Shown piece by piece: positions 6,414-14,622 of a stretch of 17,578 bases of DNA (position 1 is the first letter of the stretch; every line of letters begins with the position of its first letter). A program made the position numbers and the translations under genes. This DNA comes from CAYJIL01 sp964370235 (GTDB lineage Bacteria; Bacteroidota; Bacteroidia; Bacteroidales; Rikenellaceae): the NCBI GenBank assembly GCA_964370235.1, contig CAYJIL010000047.1:1-17578 (forward strand). Reading direction: 5' to 3'. The notes under the pieces are model-generated. The model was not told where the DNA came from. It was given only the letters and a program-made list of their open reading frames with translations, and made no database searches.

Positions 6414-8609
6414 TTACATAACTGGCGTAGCTGTCATGTTAAACTCAAGTGTAGAACCCGACATGATTTGCTCGTGTGTAATGTATGGCTTGTCATAAAC
6501 TTCGCCGTTAATCTTTACAGACTCAACATAAATGTTCTCATTTGAAATGTTGTTTGCAACCACTGTGAAAGTTTTGCCATTGTCTAGTTTAAGTGCAATC
6601 TTGTCGAATAGTGGAGTACCTAGCTGATATTCGCCACCAATTGGGTCTACTGGGTAGAAGCCCATTGCCGAGAAGATATACCATGCCGACATTTGACCAC
6701 AATCCTCGTTACCACACAAACCATTTGGCTTGTTAGTGTATAGCTCGGTCATTACTTGGTGAGCATATTTTTGTGCCTTATATCTTTGACCAATGTAGTT
6801 GTATAGATAGATTACGTGGTGGCTAGGCTCGTTACCGTGTGCATACTGACCAATCATACCAGTAGAGAAGATAGGTAGCTTGCTAGTATCCTCGTCGTAG
6901 TATGTAAACATGCTATCTAGCTTTTGAGCAAAACGCTCTTTGCCACCAGTTAGCTCGATTAGACCTTCAACATCTTGTGGTGCATACCAGAAATACTGCC
7001 ATCCGTTACTCTCTGTAATGTGAGTTGTGTACTCTTGTGCATCGAAGTTAGCAATGAACTTGCCCTTGTCGTCACGTGGCTCAATCCAGCCGCTCTCTTT
7101 GTTAAATAGATTCTTGTAGTGAAGACCTCTTGCGTAGTACTCCTTTGCAATATCTGCTTTGCCCATTTTCTCTGCCATGCGAGCAATACAGTAGTCGTTG
7201 TATGCATACTCTAGAGTCTTAGAAAGAGATTCGTGCTCTAGGTTATAAGGAATATATCCATATTTTTTGTTCATACCAACACCACGGTAATCGTCCATGT
7301 TAGCAGTAGTAATACAAGCCTCAAGTGCACGCTCTGCATCAAAGTTTGTAAAGCCCTTTAGGTAGGCATCAACAATTACTGGGATAGAGTGGTGACCAAT
7401 CATCATGTCTGTCTCACAACCTTGGAAGTTCCATACCGGAAGTCTACCGTTTTGGTCGTAGAATGCTAGTAGAGACTCAACCATGTCTTCGCTCTCTTTT
7501 GTTGCACTATAAGTGTATAGTGGGTGAGCAGCACGGTAGGTATCCCATAGCGAGAATGTGCTATAATTTACAAAGTCGCTAGACTGGTGAATTTTGCCAT
7601 CTGGGCCTCTGTACGAACCATCAACATCGTTATAGATAGTTGGTGCAAGCATTGTGTGGTATAGCGATGTGTAGAATACCATCTTGTGATCGTGGTTTGT
7701 ACCCTCTACCTCGAAACGAGATAGCTTGTCATTCCACATCTTCTCTGCTGCACTGCGGTAGTGGTTAAAGTCGTTAGATGTAATCTCTGCCTCTAGGTTT
7801 TTAGCTGCACCCTCGATGCCTGTTGCCGAGATTGCAGTGTAAAGCATAATCTCTTCGCCCTCTTTTGTGTCGAAGTTAAACTGTGCAATTGCTGCCGAAC
7901 CTAGCTTTTTGCCCTCAAGGAATACCTCTGTACTGTCGATAGTGTAGCTCTTAAATGGCTTAGAGAATTTTGTCTTAAAGAATAATCTCTGCTTAGGAGC
8001 CCAACCAATCGAGTGGCGGTAACCCTCGATAGTAACCGAGTCAACAACCGTAATCTTTGTGTCTTCGGTAAAGTCCCAGTTCATTGCCTTCTTAAGGTTA
8101 AGGATAATAGATGCCTCAGCCTTTGGGAATGTATATTTTTGGATACCACAACGCTCGGTAGCTGTTAGCTCTACGTTAATGCCATAATCATCAAGCATAA
8201 CTTGGTAGTAACCAGCGTGTGCGTGCTCTCTGTCGTGTGAAAACTTAGAGTGAATACCTAGTGGTGCCTCTGCCTCGTTGTAAGGTAGAGTAACTGGCAT
8301 AAACGAAATATCGTATAAATCGCCTGCTCCCGTGCCCGAAAGGTGGGTGTGACTAAAGCCTGCAATTGTGCTATCTTGGTAGTAGTAGCCACCAATTCTA
8401 TCCCATCCCGGGATACCATTGTCTGGCGAAAGTTGTACCATACCAAATGGTACCTGCGCACCTGGGTATGTGTTACCAACGAAGTCTGTTCCGATAAACG
8501 GATTTACCATCTCTGCTAGGTTACTCTTTACTGGAGCAGTCTCGCTAGCACAGCTAGCTAGTACCAGTGCCGAGATAGCAATCGATAGAGCTTTGAATCT
8601 TTTGTACAT
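6414..8609 (-). CDS. GH92 exo-alpha-mannosidase lipoprotein, linkage other than alpha-1,2 likely
   Basis: 731-residue GH92 family enzyme, first gene of the minus-strand pair. Residues 1-20 are a lipoprotein signal ending LASC (Cys20). Family motifs in order are NPFIGTDFVGNTYPGAQVPFGM, GFSHTHLSGTGAGDLYD (84-100), FSLWDTYRAAHPL (352-364), GYIPYNLEHESLSKTLEYAYND (451-472), ITESNGWQYFWY (531-542), IGQYAHGNEPSHHVIYLYNY (586-605) and GNEDCGQMSAWYIFSAMGFYPV (633-654). Glu533 fits the general acid and Asp636 the catalytic base. The segment between the acid and HGNEP is 8 residues shorter than in the neighbour and lacks the His-Glu pair tied to alpha-1,2 specificity; TSKLPIFSTG stands there. The substrate is therefore probably alpha-1,3, alpha-1,4 or alpha-1,6 mannose, but which one cannot be told. 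The start is the only suitable ATG before the signal peptide; a promoter lies about 50 bases upstream. Confidence 0.93.
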   Translation of the reverse strand: MYKRFKALSIAISALVLASCASETAPVKSNLAEMVNPFIGTDFVGNTYPGAQVPFGMVQLSPDNGIPGWDRIGGYYYQDSTIAGFSHTHLSGTGAGDLYDISFMPVTLPYNEAEAPLGIHSKFSHDREHAHAGYYQVMLDDYGINVELTATERCGIQKYTFPKAEASIILNLKKAMNWDFTEDTKITVVDSVTIEGYRHSIGWAPKQRLFFKTKFSKPFKSYTIDSTEVFLEGKKLGSAAIAQFNFDTKEGEEIMLYTAISATGIEGAAKNLEAEITSNDFNHYRSAAEKMWNDKLSRFEVEGTNHDHKMVFYTSLYHTMLAPTIYNDVDGSYRGPDGKIHQSSDFVNYSTFSLWDTYRAAHPLYTYSATKESEDMVESLLAFYDQNGRLPVWNFQGCETDMMIGHHSIPVIVDAYLKGFTNFDAERALEACITTANMDDYRGVGMNKKYGYIPYNLEHESLSKTLEYAYNDYCIARMAEKMGKADIAKEYYARGLHYKNLFNKESGWIEPRDDKGKFIANFDAQEYTTHITESNGWQYFWYAPQDVEGLIELTGGKERFAQKLDSMFTYYDEDTSKLPIFSTGMIGQYAHGNEPSHHVIYLYNYIGQRYKAQKYAHQVMTELYTNKPNGLCGNEDCGQMSAWYIFSAMGFYPVDPIGGEYQLGTPLFDKIALKLDNGKTFTVVANNISNENIYVESVKINGEVYDKPYITHEQIMSGSTLEFNMTATPVM

Positions 8610-8662
8610 AATTATAATTGTTTAGTGTTTTGCATTTTAACCATAAATGGATAATAAGTGTG

Positions 8663-8694
8663 CAAATATACGGTTTTTTTGAGTCTATTGCAAC
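8663..8694 (-). promoter_or_regulatory. Promoter of the GH92 pair
   Basis: The minus strand shows GTTG (8694-8691, three of four bases of the -33 element TTTG), a 20-base spacer and TATATTTG (8670-8663), an exact -7 match. The predicted leader is about 50 bases before the ATG at 8609. Confidence 0.6.
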
Positions 8695-8706
8695 AATTAA
8701 ACCGCA

Positions 8707-8724
8707 TATACAACTAATTGTATA
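8707..8724. promoter_or_regulatory. Small inverted repeat upstream of the GH92 promoter
   Basis: TATACAA-CTAA-TTGTATA, 7+7 bp perfect, 12 bases upstream of the -33 element. The position suits an activator site for the mannosidase genes, but short AT-rich palindromes also occur by chance. Confidence 0.3.
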
Positions 8725-9006
8725 AGGATATGTTAATTCCAATAATAAGTATGTGCAAAATTAAGAGCGGTTTTGTGTGCCATATATGCCCCAGCTCTCA
8801 CCCCTATAAAGCACAATTATACTCCGTAAGCCAGCTCTAACACAGCTAAACTCAATTTTTTGTGATGGTTGAATAGTTTTGTAGATAATTTTTTGGGGTT
8901 CAGGATTTTATTGCAATTAGGTGAAAATATGTGGCGTACATAGAGTTTGGAATAGTTCGACATAGTAATAATAGAAATAAAAATTTTGAAAATATATAGC
9001 TATTCG

Positions 9007-9037
9007 CTTGTAAACAACTACATAATTACTACATTTG
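9007..9037 (+). promoter_or_regulatory. Promoter of the TetR-efflux operon
   Basis: CTTG (9007-9010, three of four bases of TTTG), a 19-base spacer and TACATTTG (9030-9037, exact -7 match). Transcription should start around 9042-9045, inside the first of the four repeats, giving a leader of about 50 bases. Confidence 0.65.
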
Positions 9038-9038
9038 C

Positions 9039-9089
9039 ATTGTTAACAGTCTTGTTAATTAATATTGTTAAATAGTATTGTTAAAACAT
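9039..9089 (+). repeat. Four tandem 12-13 bp repeats in the tetR leader, candidate operator array
   Basis: Four copies of ATTGTTAA-like units start at 9039, 9051, 9064 and 9077 (ATTGTTAACAGT, CTTGTTAATTAAT, ATTGTTAAATAGT, ATTGTTAAAACAT). The heptamer TTGTTAA is exact in all four and starts at 9040, 9052, 9065 and 9078. The array runs from just after the -7 box to 7 bases before the ATG. A TetR protein or another regulator could bind it, or it could act in the RNA leader. The in-frame TTG at 9078 belongs to the last copy and is not taken as the start. Confidence 0.7.
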
Positions 9090-9095
9090 AAATTT

Positions 9096-9698
9096 ATGAA
9101 TGATAGTCAATTAACCGATAAAGAGCTTGCGATACTCGATGCAGCCGAAGCCGAATTTATACTCAAAGGCTTTGTTGGAGCACGCACCACACAAATTGCC
9201 GCTCGTGCAGGTGTAACACACGCCATGTTGCACTATTATTTTCGATCAAAAAATAGATTGTTTGAGCTTGTGTTGGAGCGCAAATCAAAAAACATAGCAG
9301 CTATGCTGTTTGTTAACTACGATAGCGAGGCTTGTCTCGAAGATAGAATTAAACTAATTGCCCAAAAGCACTTTGACTTTGTACTCGAAAATAGACCACT
9401 TGCAACATTTATCTTGCGAGAGATTATGACCAACGATGCGATGAAAGAAAATTTTATACAAAATATCAAAGATCGCATATCGAGCTATCTAGTAAAAATT
9501 CAAAACGAGCTCAACGAACAAACAGCACAATTGGGCATTGAGCCCATCGATGCTTTCGATCTGCTATACACCATTGTAACGGTGAATATCTCGTCGATTC
9601 TACTAGGGGCTATCTTGCCTATTGAGCAAAGCGAAGAGTTTTGGCAAGAGCGCAAAAAGGTTAATGTAGGAATGATTCTTTCAAGACTTAAAAAATAG
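9096..9698 (+). CDS. TetR/AcrR-family regulator of the efflux operon
   Basis: 200-residue DNA-binding repressor, first gene of the seven-gene operon. The N-terminal helix-turn-helix is plain: AILDAAEAEFILKGFVGARTTQ, then IAARAGVTHAMLHYYFRSKNRLFELV (34-59). The rest is the helical ligand-binding and dimerisation domain. TetR repressors of this class release DNA when a drug or metabolite binds and commonly control the pump encoded beside them; E. coli CecR next to ybhGFSR is the analogous arrangement. The ATG at 9096 is preferred over a TTG at 9078, which lies in the repeat array. The tolC-like gene begins 5 bases after the stop, so the regulator is cotranscribed with the pump and is probably autoregulated. 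Confidence 0.92.
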   Translation: MNDSQLTDKELAILDAAEAEFILKGFVGARTTQIAARAGVTHAMLHYYFRSKNRLFELVLERKSKNIAAMLFVNYDSEACLEDRIKLIAQKHFDFVLENRPLATFILREIMTNDAMKENFIQNIKDRISSYLVKIQNELNEQTAQLGIEPIDAFDLLYTIVTVNISSILLGAILPIEQSEEFWQERKKVNVGMILSRLKK

Positions 9699-9703
9699 AA
9701 ACT

Positions 9704-10954
9704 ATGATACGTAAATTATTATTACTGTCTCTTTTTACCGCTAGCACATTTGGGCTGTGGGGGCAGGTGACCATAGAGCGTTGCTATGAGTTATCGCAGC
9801 TTAACTATCCGCTCATAAAGCAGTATGGTTTAATAGAGCAGAGCCGCGATTACAACATATCGACAATATCGAAAGGCTACCTTCCACAAGTAGAACTATC
9901 GGCAGGTGGTAAGTACCTTTCACAAACAGTCGAAATTCCTATCGAATTGCCGGGCTACGACCCTTTGAGCAAGCTACAATATTCGGCCGAGATAACAGCC
10001 AGCCAGTCGTTATGGGATGGTGGCACTATTGCAGCCCAAAAGGCTCAGGAACAGAGCAGGCACAATGTCGAGCGAGCTAGTATCGATGTAACCATGTACC
10101 ATGTACGAGAGCGCATAAACGATTTGTACTTTGGTATTTTGCTGTCAAAAGAGCTACTAAATCAGCTAGAGCTATTTACTATTGACTTGGAGTCGGCTCA
10201 CCAAAAGCTAGCAGCGCAGGTAGAGTCGGGGACAGCAACACCGTCAGACCTTAACCTCATAAAAATAGAGCAAGTCGAGCTAGCATCACGCTCCCTAGAG
10301 CTGCAACATAGCCAGCGAGCATACCTTGCCATGCTTTCGCAACTAACGGCAACAGATATAACAAACGCTAGCGAGCTTGTAGTGCCACACTATCAGGCAG
10401 TAGCTACACAAGAGAACTTTCGCCCCGAGCTATCGTTATACCAAGCCATGGTAGAACAAGCACAGCAGAGTGCCGAGCTAGTTGATGCTAGCATAAGACC
10501 CAAATTATCGCTATACGCATCGGGTGGTGTAGGTCGCCCCGGTCTCAACATGCTAGATAATACGCTATCGCCATACTTTATTGTGGGGGCATCGTTCAAA
10601 TGGAATTTTGGTGCACTTTATGGCTACAAGAACAAACGCCGAGTCATTGATAATAGCATACAAGGCATAGAGTTAGAGCAAGAGACCTTTTTGTTTAACA
10701 CTAGGCTAAGTGGCATCAAAGAGGATGGTCGTGTAGCATATCTCGAAGATGTAATAAGGATGGATGATGAGAACATTAGGCTCAGATCCGATATTAAACA
10801 CAGCTGGGAATTTAAGTTAAGCCAAGGCATAATTTCGACACTCGATTACACCCAAGTTGTGAATGATTACCAACGTGCAGTACTCGATAAACTAGTGCAC
10901 CAAATCGAGCTGCTAGAGACAATATATGATATTAAATATTTAAATAATAGATAG
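9704..10954 (+). CDS. TolC-family outer-membrane efflux channel
   Basis: 416-residue outer-membrane factor, expected to trimerise into the exit duct of the pump. Residues 1-20 are a signal peptide (MIRKLLLLSLFTASTFGLWG); the mature protein starts at about Gln21. The TolC pattern is two similar halves, each with a beta-barrel strand pair and a long helical hairpin: QSLWDGGTIAAQKAQ (101-115) with helices to about 215, and FKWNFGALYGYKNKRR (298-313) with helices to about 412. ESGTATPSDLNLIKIEQVEL (174-193) and SQGIISTLDYTQVVNDYQRA (373-392) are the matching helix turns usual for the family. No lipobox is present. The TAG stop is directly followed by the ATG of the adaptor gene. E. coli ybhGFSR has no such gene of its own, so this operon is more self-contained. 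Confidence 0.9.
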   Translation: MIRKLLLLSLFTASTFGLWGQVTIERCYELSQLNYPLIKQYGLIEQSRDYNISTISKGYLPQVELSAGGKYLSQTVEIPIELPGYDPLSKLQYSAEITASQSLWDGGTIAAQKAQEQSRHNVERASIDVTMYHVRERINDLYFGILLSKELLNQLELFTIDLESAHQKLAAQVESGTATPSDLNLIKIEQVELASRSLELQHSQRAYLAMLSQLTATDITNASELVVPHYQAVATQENFRPELSLYQAMVEQAQQSAELVDASIRPKLSLYASGGVGRPGLNMLDNTLSPYFIVGASFKWNFGALYGYKNKRRVIDNSIQGIELEQETFLFNTRLSGIKEDGRVAYLEDVIRMDDENIRLRSDIKHSWEFKLSQGIISTLDYTQVVNDYQRAVLDKLVHQIELLETIYDIKYLNNR

Positions 10955-11851
10955 ATGAGAAGAGTAAATATAATTTGGGGAATTTGGGGTATGCTAATGC
11001 TAGCATCTTGCCAAGAGAGCGATAATGGTTTTGATGCTTCGGGCACGTTTGAGGCTACCGAAGTGATAATTTCGGCACAAGGTAATGGCGAAATCATAGA
11101 GTTTAGCCCCATCGAGGGCGATATGCTTAGTGCTGGTCAGGTGGTTGCACTTGTCGATACTGTTCAGCTAGCCCTAAAGCGTGAGCAGTTGCAATTTGCT
11201 CGCAAGGCAATAGTTAGCCGCTTTAGTAGCGACGAGGTGCAGCTAGAGTCGTTGCGCTCGACACTCTCATCGCAAGAGAAGGAGCACAAGCGTTTTGGGG
11301 TGTTATACTCAAACGGGGCGGCTACCAAAAAACAAGTAGACGACCTAGCGGCAGCAGTGCAAATCACTCGTGGCAAAATTGCAGCTCAAAGCGAAGTAGT
11401 GTCGAACACCAACCGCAGCCTAATGAGCGAGGCATCATCGCTAGAGATGCAAATTCGCCAAATCGATGAACAAATAAAGCGTTGCTACACATTATCGCCC
11501 ATAGCAGGTACTATGCTCACAAAATATGCCGAGCAAGGCGAGTTTGCACAGCTAGGTAAGCCAATGTTTAAGGTAGCAGATATCGAGAATATATACCTTA
11601 GAGCTTATGTTACAGAGCCTCAACTAGCACAAGTAAGGCTAGGGCAAAGTGTTAGTGTATATACCGACATGGGCGAGAGTTATGCCCGTGAGTATGTTGG
11701 TAGTGTGACATGGATTAGCAGTGAGGCAGAATTTACCCCCAAAACAATACAAACCAAAGAACAAAGACGTGATTTGGTATATGCAATTAAAGTGGCAATC
11801 AAAAACGATGGCTACATAAAGATTGGTATGTATGGCGACCTTAAATTCTAG
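10955..11851 (+). CDS. HlyD/YbhG-like periplasmic adaptor lipoprotein
   Basis: 298-residue membrane-fusion protein linking the ABC transporter to the TolC-like channel. MRRVNIIWGIWGMLMLASC is a lipoprotein signal with Cys19. The two lipoyl-like half motifs are at about 36-70 (VIISAQGNGEIIEF, then EGDMLSAGQVVALVD) and 180-210 (LSPIAGTMLTKYAEQGEFAQLGKP, cut here by eye). Between them lies a coiled-coil hairpin (about 72-176) rich in Glu, Gln, Arg and Leu. The C-terminal EFTPKTIQTKEQRRDLVYAIKV region is the conserved stretch seen in YbhG-type adaptors. It starts immediately after the tolC stop. The following ATPase gene starts within or just after its 3' end, so translation is probably coupled. 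At 298 residues it is slightly short but complete. Confidence 0.92.
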   Translation: MRRVNIIWGIWGMLMLASCQESDNGFDASGTFEATEVIISAQGNGEIIEFSPIEGDMLSAGQVVALVDTVQLALKREQLQFARKAIVSRFSSDEVQLESLRSTLSSQEKEHKRFGVLYSNGAATKKQVDDLAAAVQITRGKIAAQSEVVSNTNRSLMSEASSLEMQIRQIDEQIKRCYTLSPIAGTMLTKYAEQGEFAQLGKPMFKVADIENIYLRAYVTEPQLAQVRLGQSVSVYTDMGESYAREYVGSVTWISSEAEFTPKTIQTKEQRRDLVYAIKVAIKNDGYIKIGMYGDLKF

Positions 11852-11858
11852 CAATCCA

Positions 11859-12776
11859 ATGGTTGAGGTGTGCGCTATATCTAAGCAGTATGGTACACTT
11901 GTAGCACTAGATAGTGTGTCGCTGTCGATAGAGCGTGGCGAGATATTTGGGCTAATTGGTGCCGATGGTGCAGGTAAAACTTCGCTAATAAGAATTATGG
12001 CAACCCTGCTCGAGCCTAGTAGTGGCAGTGCATCTGTGGCTAGCTATGATTGTAGGCAGCAGCTACAACACATTCGCCCCATTATTGGCTATATGCCGGG
12101 TAAGTTTTCGCTATACGAAGATCTTTCGATAGAGGAAAACCTCAAGCTATTTGCATCGATATATGGTACTAGCATAAGCGAGAGTTACGACAATATTAAG
12201 GATATTTATACCCAAATCGAGCCATTCAAAAAACGCCGTGCAGGTAAGCTATCGGGTGGTATGAAGCAAAAACTAGCTCTTTGTTGTGCGCTCATTCACA
12301 AGCCACAAGTGTTATTCTTGGACGAGCCAACAACAGGTGTAGACCCAGTCTCGAGAGCCGATTTCTGGAACATACTCTCTCGCCTACAAGCCACAGGGCT
12401 CACCACCATTGTCTCTACGCCATACATGAACGAAGCATCGCTATGCGACCGCATTGCATTTATGGACAAAGGGCACGTGCTCGATATAGCATCGCCCTGC
12501 GACATGGCAGCAAAGTATGAAGGTAAGCTATACTCGGTTACCTCAAGCAATATCTATGAACTGCTAAAGGCTCTCAAAGATACTAGTTTGGCATCTTCGG
12601 TACACACCTTTGGTGATTCACTTCATCTAACATTGGCAGATGAAACATTGGTTGGCAGCATAAAAAACTATTTGCATGAGCGAGGTTTTGGCGATGCTAC
12701 TATATGCCAGTTAGAGCCATCTATCGAAGACTATTTTATGCAAATTACAGCACAAAGACGAGATTATGAGAGATAG
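11859..12776 (+). CDS. ABC transporter ATPase, first of a split pair (YbhF N-half type)
   Basis: 305 residues from the ATG at 11859; an ATG at 11832 would add nine residues and overlap the adaptor gene by 20 bases, and I cannot decide firmly between them. Walker A GADGAGKT (34-41), signature LSGGMKQKLA (131-140) and Walker B VLFLDEPTTGVDP (151-163, Glu156) are intact. Two other catalytic elements are not: the Q-loop glutamine is Gly81 (GYMPGKFSLY) and the H-loop histidine is Pro188 (VSTPYMNEAS). It resembles the N-terminal half of E. coli YbhF, where both ATPases are fused. A C-terminal extension (about 225-305) exceeds the usual domain. It overlaps the second ATPase gene by 11 bases, implying translational coupling and a 1:1 heterodimer. 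Confidence 0.92.
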   Translation: MVEVCAISKQYGTLVALDSVSLSIERGEIFGLIGADGAGKTSLIRIMATLLEPSSGSASVASYDCRQQLQHIRPIIGYMPGKFSLYEDLSIEENLKLFASIYGTSISESYDNIKDIYTQIEPFKKRRAGKLSGGMKQKLALCCALIHKPQVLFLDEPTTGVDPVSRADFWNILSRLQATGLTTIVSTPYMNEASLCDRIAFMDKGHVLDIASPCDMAAKYEGKLYSVTSSNIYELLKALKDTSLASSVHTFGDSLHLTLADETLVGSIKNYLHERGFGDATICQLEPSIEDYFMQITAQRRDYER

Positions 12777-13506
12777 AGTAATTGTAGCACAAAACTTAAC
12801 CAAGCAATTTGGCGACTTTGTGGCAGTTAATGCCATTAGTTTTGATGTTAAGCAAGGCGAAATATTTGGCTTTTTGGGTGCAAATGGTGCTGGAAAGACC
12901 ACCGCTATGCGCATGTTAACTGGGCTTAGCCGCCCAACTAGTGGCAAGGCTACGGTAGTGGGATACGATGTTGCTACACAGAGCGAGCAGATAAAGGCAT
13001 CGATAGGCTATATGAGCCAAAAGTTTTCGCTATATGACGATTTAACAGTTAAAGAGAATATTCGTCTCTTTGGTGGAATATATGGCATGAGGGGTACAAA
13101 ACTAAAAAGTGGTATTGACGATATGTTATCTTCGGTGGGGCTTGTGGGCGAGCGTAATATGCTAGTGAGCGAGCTACCTTTGGGGTGGAAACAAAAACTT
13201 GCATTTTCGATCTCTATTTTTCATTCGCCCAAGCTACTGTTTTTGGATGAGCCAACCGGTGGGGTAGACCCAACCACTCGTCGTCAGTTTTGGGAGATGA
13301 TATACCAAGCAGCCCAGCGAGGTATCACCATCTTTGTAACCACGCACTACATGGACGAGGCGGAGTATTGCGACCGAGTATCTATTATGGTAGATGGCTC
13401 GATAGCTGCGCTAGCTAGCCCACGCGAGATTAAGAGTGCAATTGCAGCTAGCAATATGGACGAAGTATTTGCCCACTATGCTAGGGGCGCAAAAAGAGGA
13501 GAGTAA
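12766..13506 (+). CDS. ABC transporter ATPase, second of a split pair (YbhF C-half type)
   Basis: 246 residues. Walker A GANGAGKT (38-45), Q-loop Gln85 (YMSQKFSLYDDL), Walker B LLFLDEPTGGVDP (157-169, Glu162) and H-loop His194 (VTTHYMDEAE) are all present. The signature motif, however, is LPLGWKQKLA instead of LSGGQ, which is usual for this branch. Paired with the preceding ATPase, this protein supplies the complete Walker/Q/H half of one site and the partner supplies the good signature; the opposite site is degenerate on both sides. The ATG overlaps the end of the previous gene by 11 bases. An AGAGGAG sequence just before its stop could act as a ribosome site for the permease gene that starts 3 bases later, although most genes here show none. 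Confidence 0.93.
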   Translation: MRDRVIVAQNLTKQFGDFVAVNAISFDVKQGEIFGFLGANGAGKTTAMRMLTGLSRPTSGKATVVGYDVATQSEQIKASIGYMSQKFSLYDDLTVKENIRLFGGIYGMRGTKLKSGIDDMLSSVGLVGERNMLVSELPLGWKQKLAFSISIFHSPKLLFLDEPTGGVDPTTRRQFWEMIYQAAQRGITIFVTTHYMDEAEYCDRVSIMVDGSIAALASPREIKSAIAASNMDEVFAHYARGAKRGE

Positions 13507-13509
13507 ATT

Positions 13510-14619
13510 ATGAGAGCCTTTTTATCGTTTGTTCACAAGGAGTTTTTACACATAATAAGAGATAGGCGCACGGTGCTCATTCTGCTTGTTATGCCACTGC
13601 TCCAAATTATGATATTTGGTTTTGCAATATCAACCGAAGTGCGAAACTTGCGCTTTGCGGTATATGATACATCTAAGGATGATGTATCTATGGCAATTGT
13701 CGAGAAGTTTGCCGCAAACAAATACTTTTCGTTTGTTGACGATTTAACTTCGCACCACCAAATACCCGAGCTACTAAAGCGTGGCGATGCCGATATAGTG
13801 CTAGTTTTTGCCGATAACTTCTCTAGCGATATGCTTGCCGATGCACCAGCCCAGCTCTCGTTAATGGTAGATGCTACCGACCCCAACAAGGCTGCTGCTG
13901 CCGCAAATTATGCTAATGCAATTGTGAGTAGTTATGTTAAAGAGAATCATACTGGGGCAGGTGTAAATGTTGTAATGCCCATAAATCTAAGCTCTTCGGT
14001 GCTCTATAACCCCCAAATGGAGGGTGCCTATAACTTTGTACCCGGTGTTTTGGGTTTGGTATTAATGTTAATATGTGCTATGATGACCTCGGTGGCAATT
14101 GTTAGAGAAAAAGAGCGAGGAAGCATGGAGCTACTCTTAACATCGCCCATGAACCCAGCCCACATTACCATCGCAAAGCTAGTGCCATACTTTAGCCTAT
14201 CGGTAATAAATTTGGTAACAGCACTTTTGCTGTCGAGATATGTTTTGGGTGTCCCGCTTTCGGGTAGTTTGGTATTGTTATTTGCACTATCGCTCATATA
14301 TATAATGGTGGCATTGCTTTTTGGTTTGTTAATATCAAACAAGGTTGCCACCCAAGTAGCTGCTATGCTCATCTCTGCTATGGCGCTCATGTTCCCAACC
14401 ATTATGCTGTCGGGCATGATGTTCCCCATTGAGAATATGCCCACGCCACTATTTGTTGCATCGCACCTTATTCCTGCACGATGGTATATCGAGGCTATGC
14501 GCAAGCTAATGATTCAGGGTGTCGATGGTGGCTACATTGTAAAAGAGTTTGCAGTTTTGTTTGCTATGCTAACTGTGCTGCTAGTTGCAAATATTAAGAG
14601 TTTCAAAAAACGTTTATAG
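13510..14619 (+). CDS. ABC-2 type permease (YbhS-like)
   Basis: 369-residue inner-membrane subunit. It has the ABC-2 plan: an amphipathic start with HKEFLHIIRDRRTVL (9-23), a first transmembrane segment (about 22-42, ILLVMPLLQIMIFGFAI), a large periplasmic domain (about 43-170), and five more membrane segments from about 173 to 367. VREKERGSMELLLTSPM (199-215) is the conserved cytoplasmic coupling segment, and MFPIENMP (about 307-314) with RWYIEAMRKLMIQG near the C-terminus are family hallmarks. It should form the export channel with the next gene product, powered by the two ATPases. The next gene starts 3 bases after its stop. The substrate is unknown; YbhFSR has been tied to drug and sodium export in E. 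coli, but transfer of that is inference. Confidence 0.92.
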   Translation: MRAFLSFVHKEFLHIIRDRRTVLILLVMPLLQIMIFGFAISTEVRNLRFAVYDTSKDDVSMAIVEKFAANKYFSFVDDLTSHHQIPELLKRGDADIVLVFADNFSSDMLADAPAQLSLMVDATDPNKAAAAANYANAIVSSYVKENHTGAGVNVVMPINLSSSVLYNPQMEGAYNFVPGVLGLVLMLICAMMTSVAIVREKERGSMELLLTSPMNPAHITIAKLVPYFSLSVINLVTALLLSRYVLGVPLSGSLVLLFALSLIYIMVALLFGLLISNKVATQVAAMLISAMALMFPTIMLSGMMFPIENMPTPLFVASHLIPARWYIEAMRKLMIQGVDGGYIVKEFAVLFAMLTVLLVANIKSFKKRL

Positions 14620-14622
14620 CTT

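Larger units (their letters stand above)
8610..9006. other. Gene-free divergent control region
   Basis: About 400 bases between the GH92 pair and the efflux promoter, AT-rich in parts. I see no credible gene here: the few open frames are short and lack recognisable motifs. It holds the GH92 promoter (8663-8694) and a small inverted repeat (8707-8724). Nothing recognisable lies between about 8730 and 9000. Confidence 0.7.

Noticed and set aside
9039..9089. Tandem repeats as a tiny CRISPR array
   Set aside because: The repeat core is only 7 bases with 5-6 base gaps, far below CRISPR repeat and spacer lengths, and no cas genes are present.
9078..9095. TTG start for the TetR gene
   Set aside because: The TTG is part of the fourth leader repeat; the ATG at 9096 leads straight into the conserved N-terminal helix.
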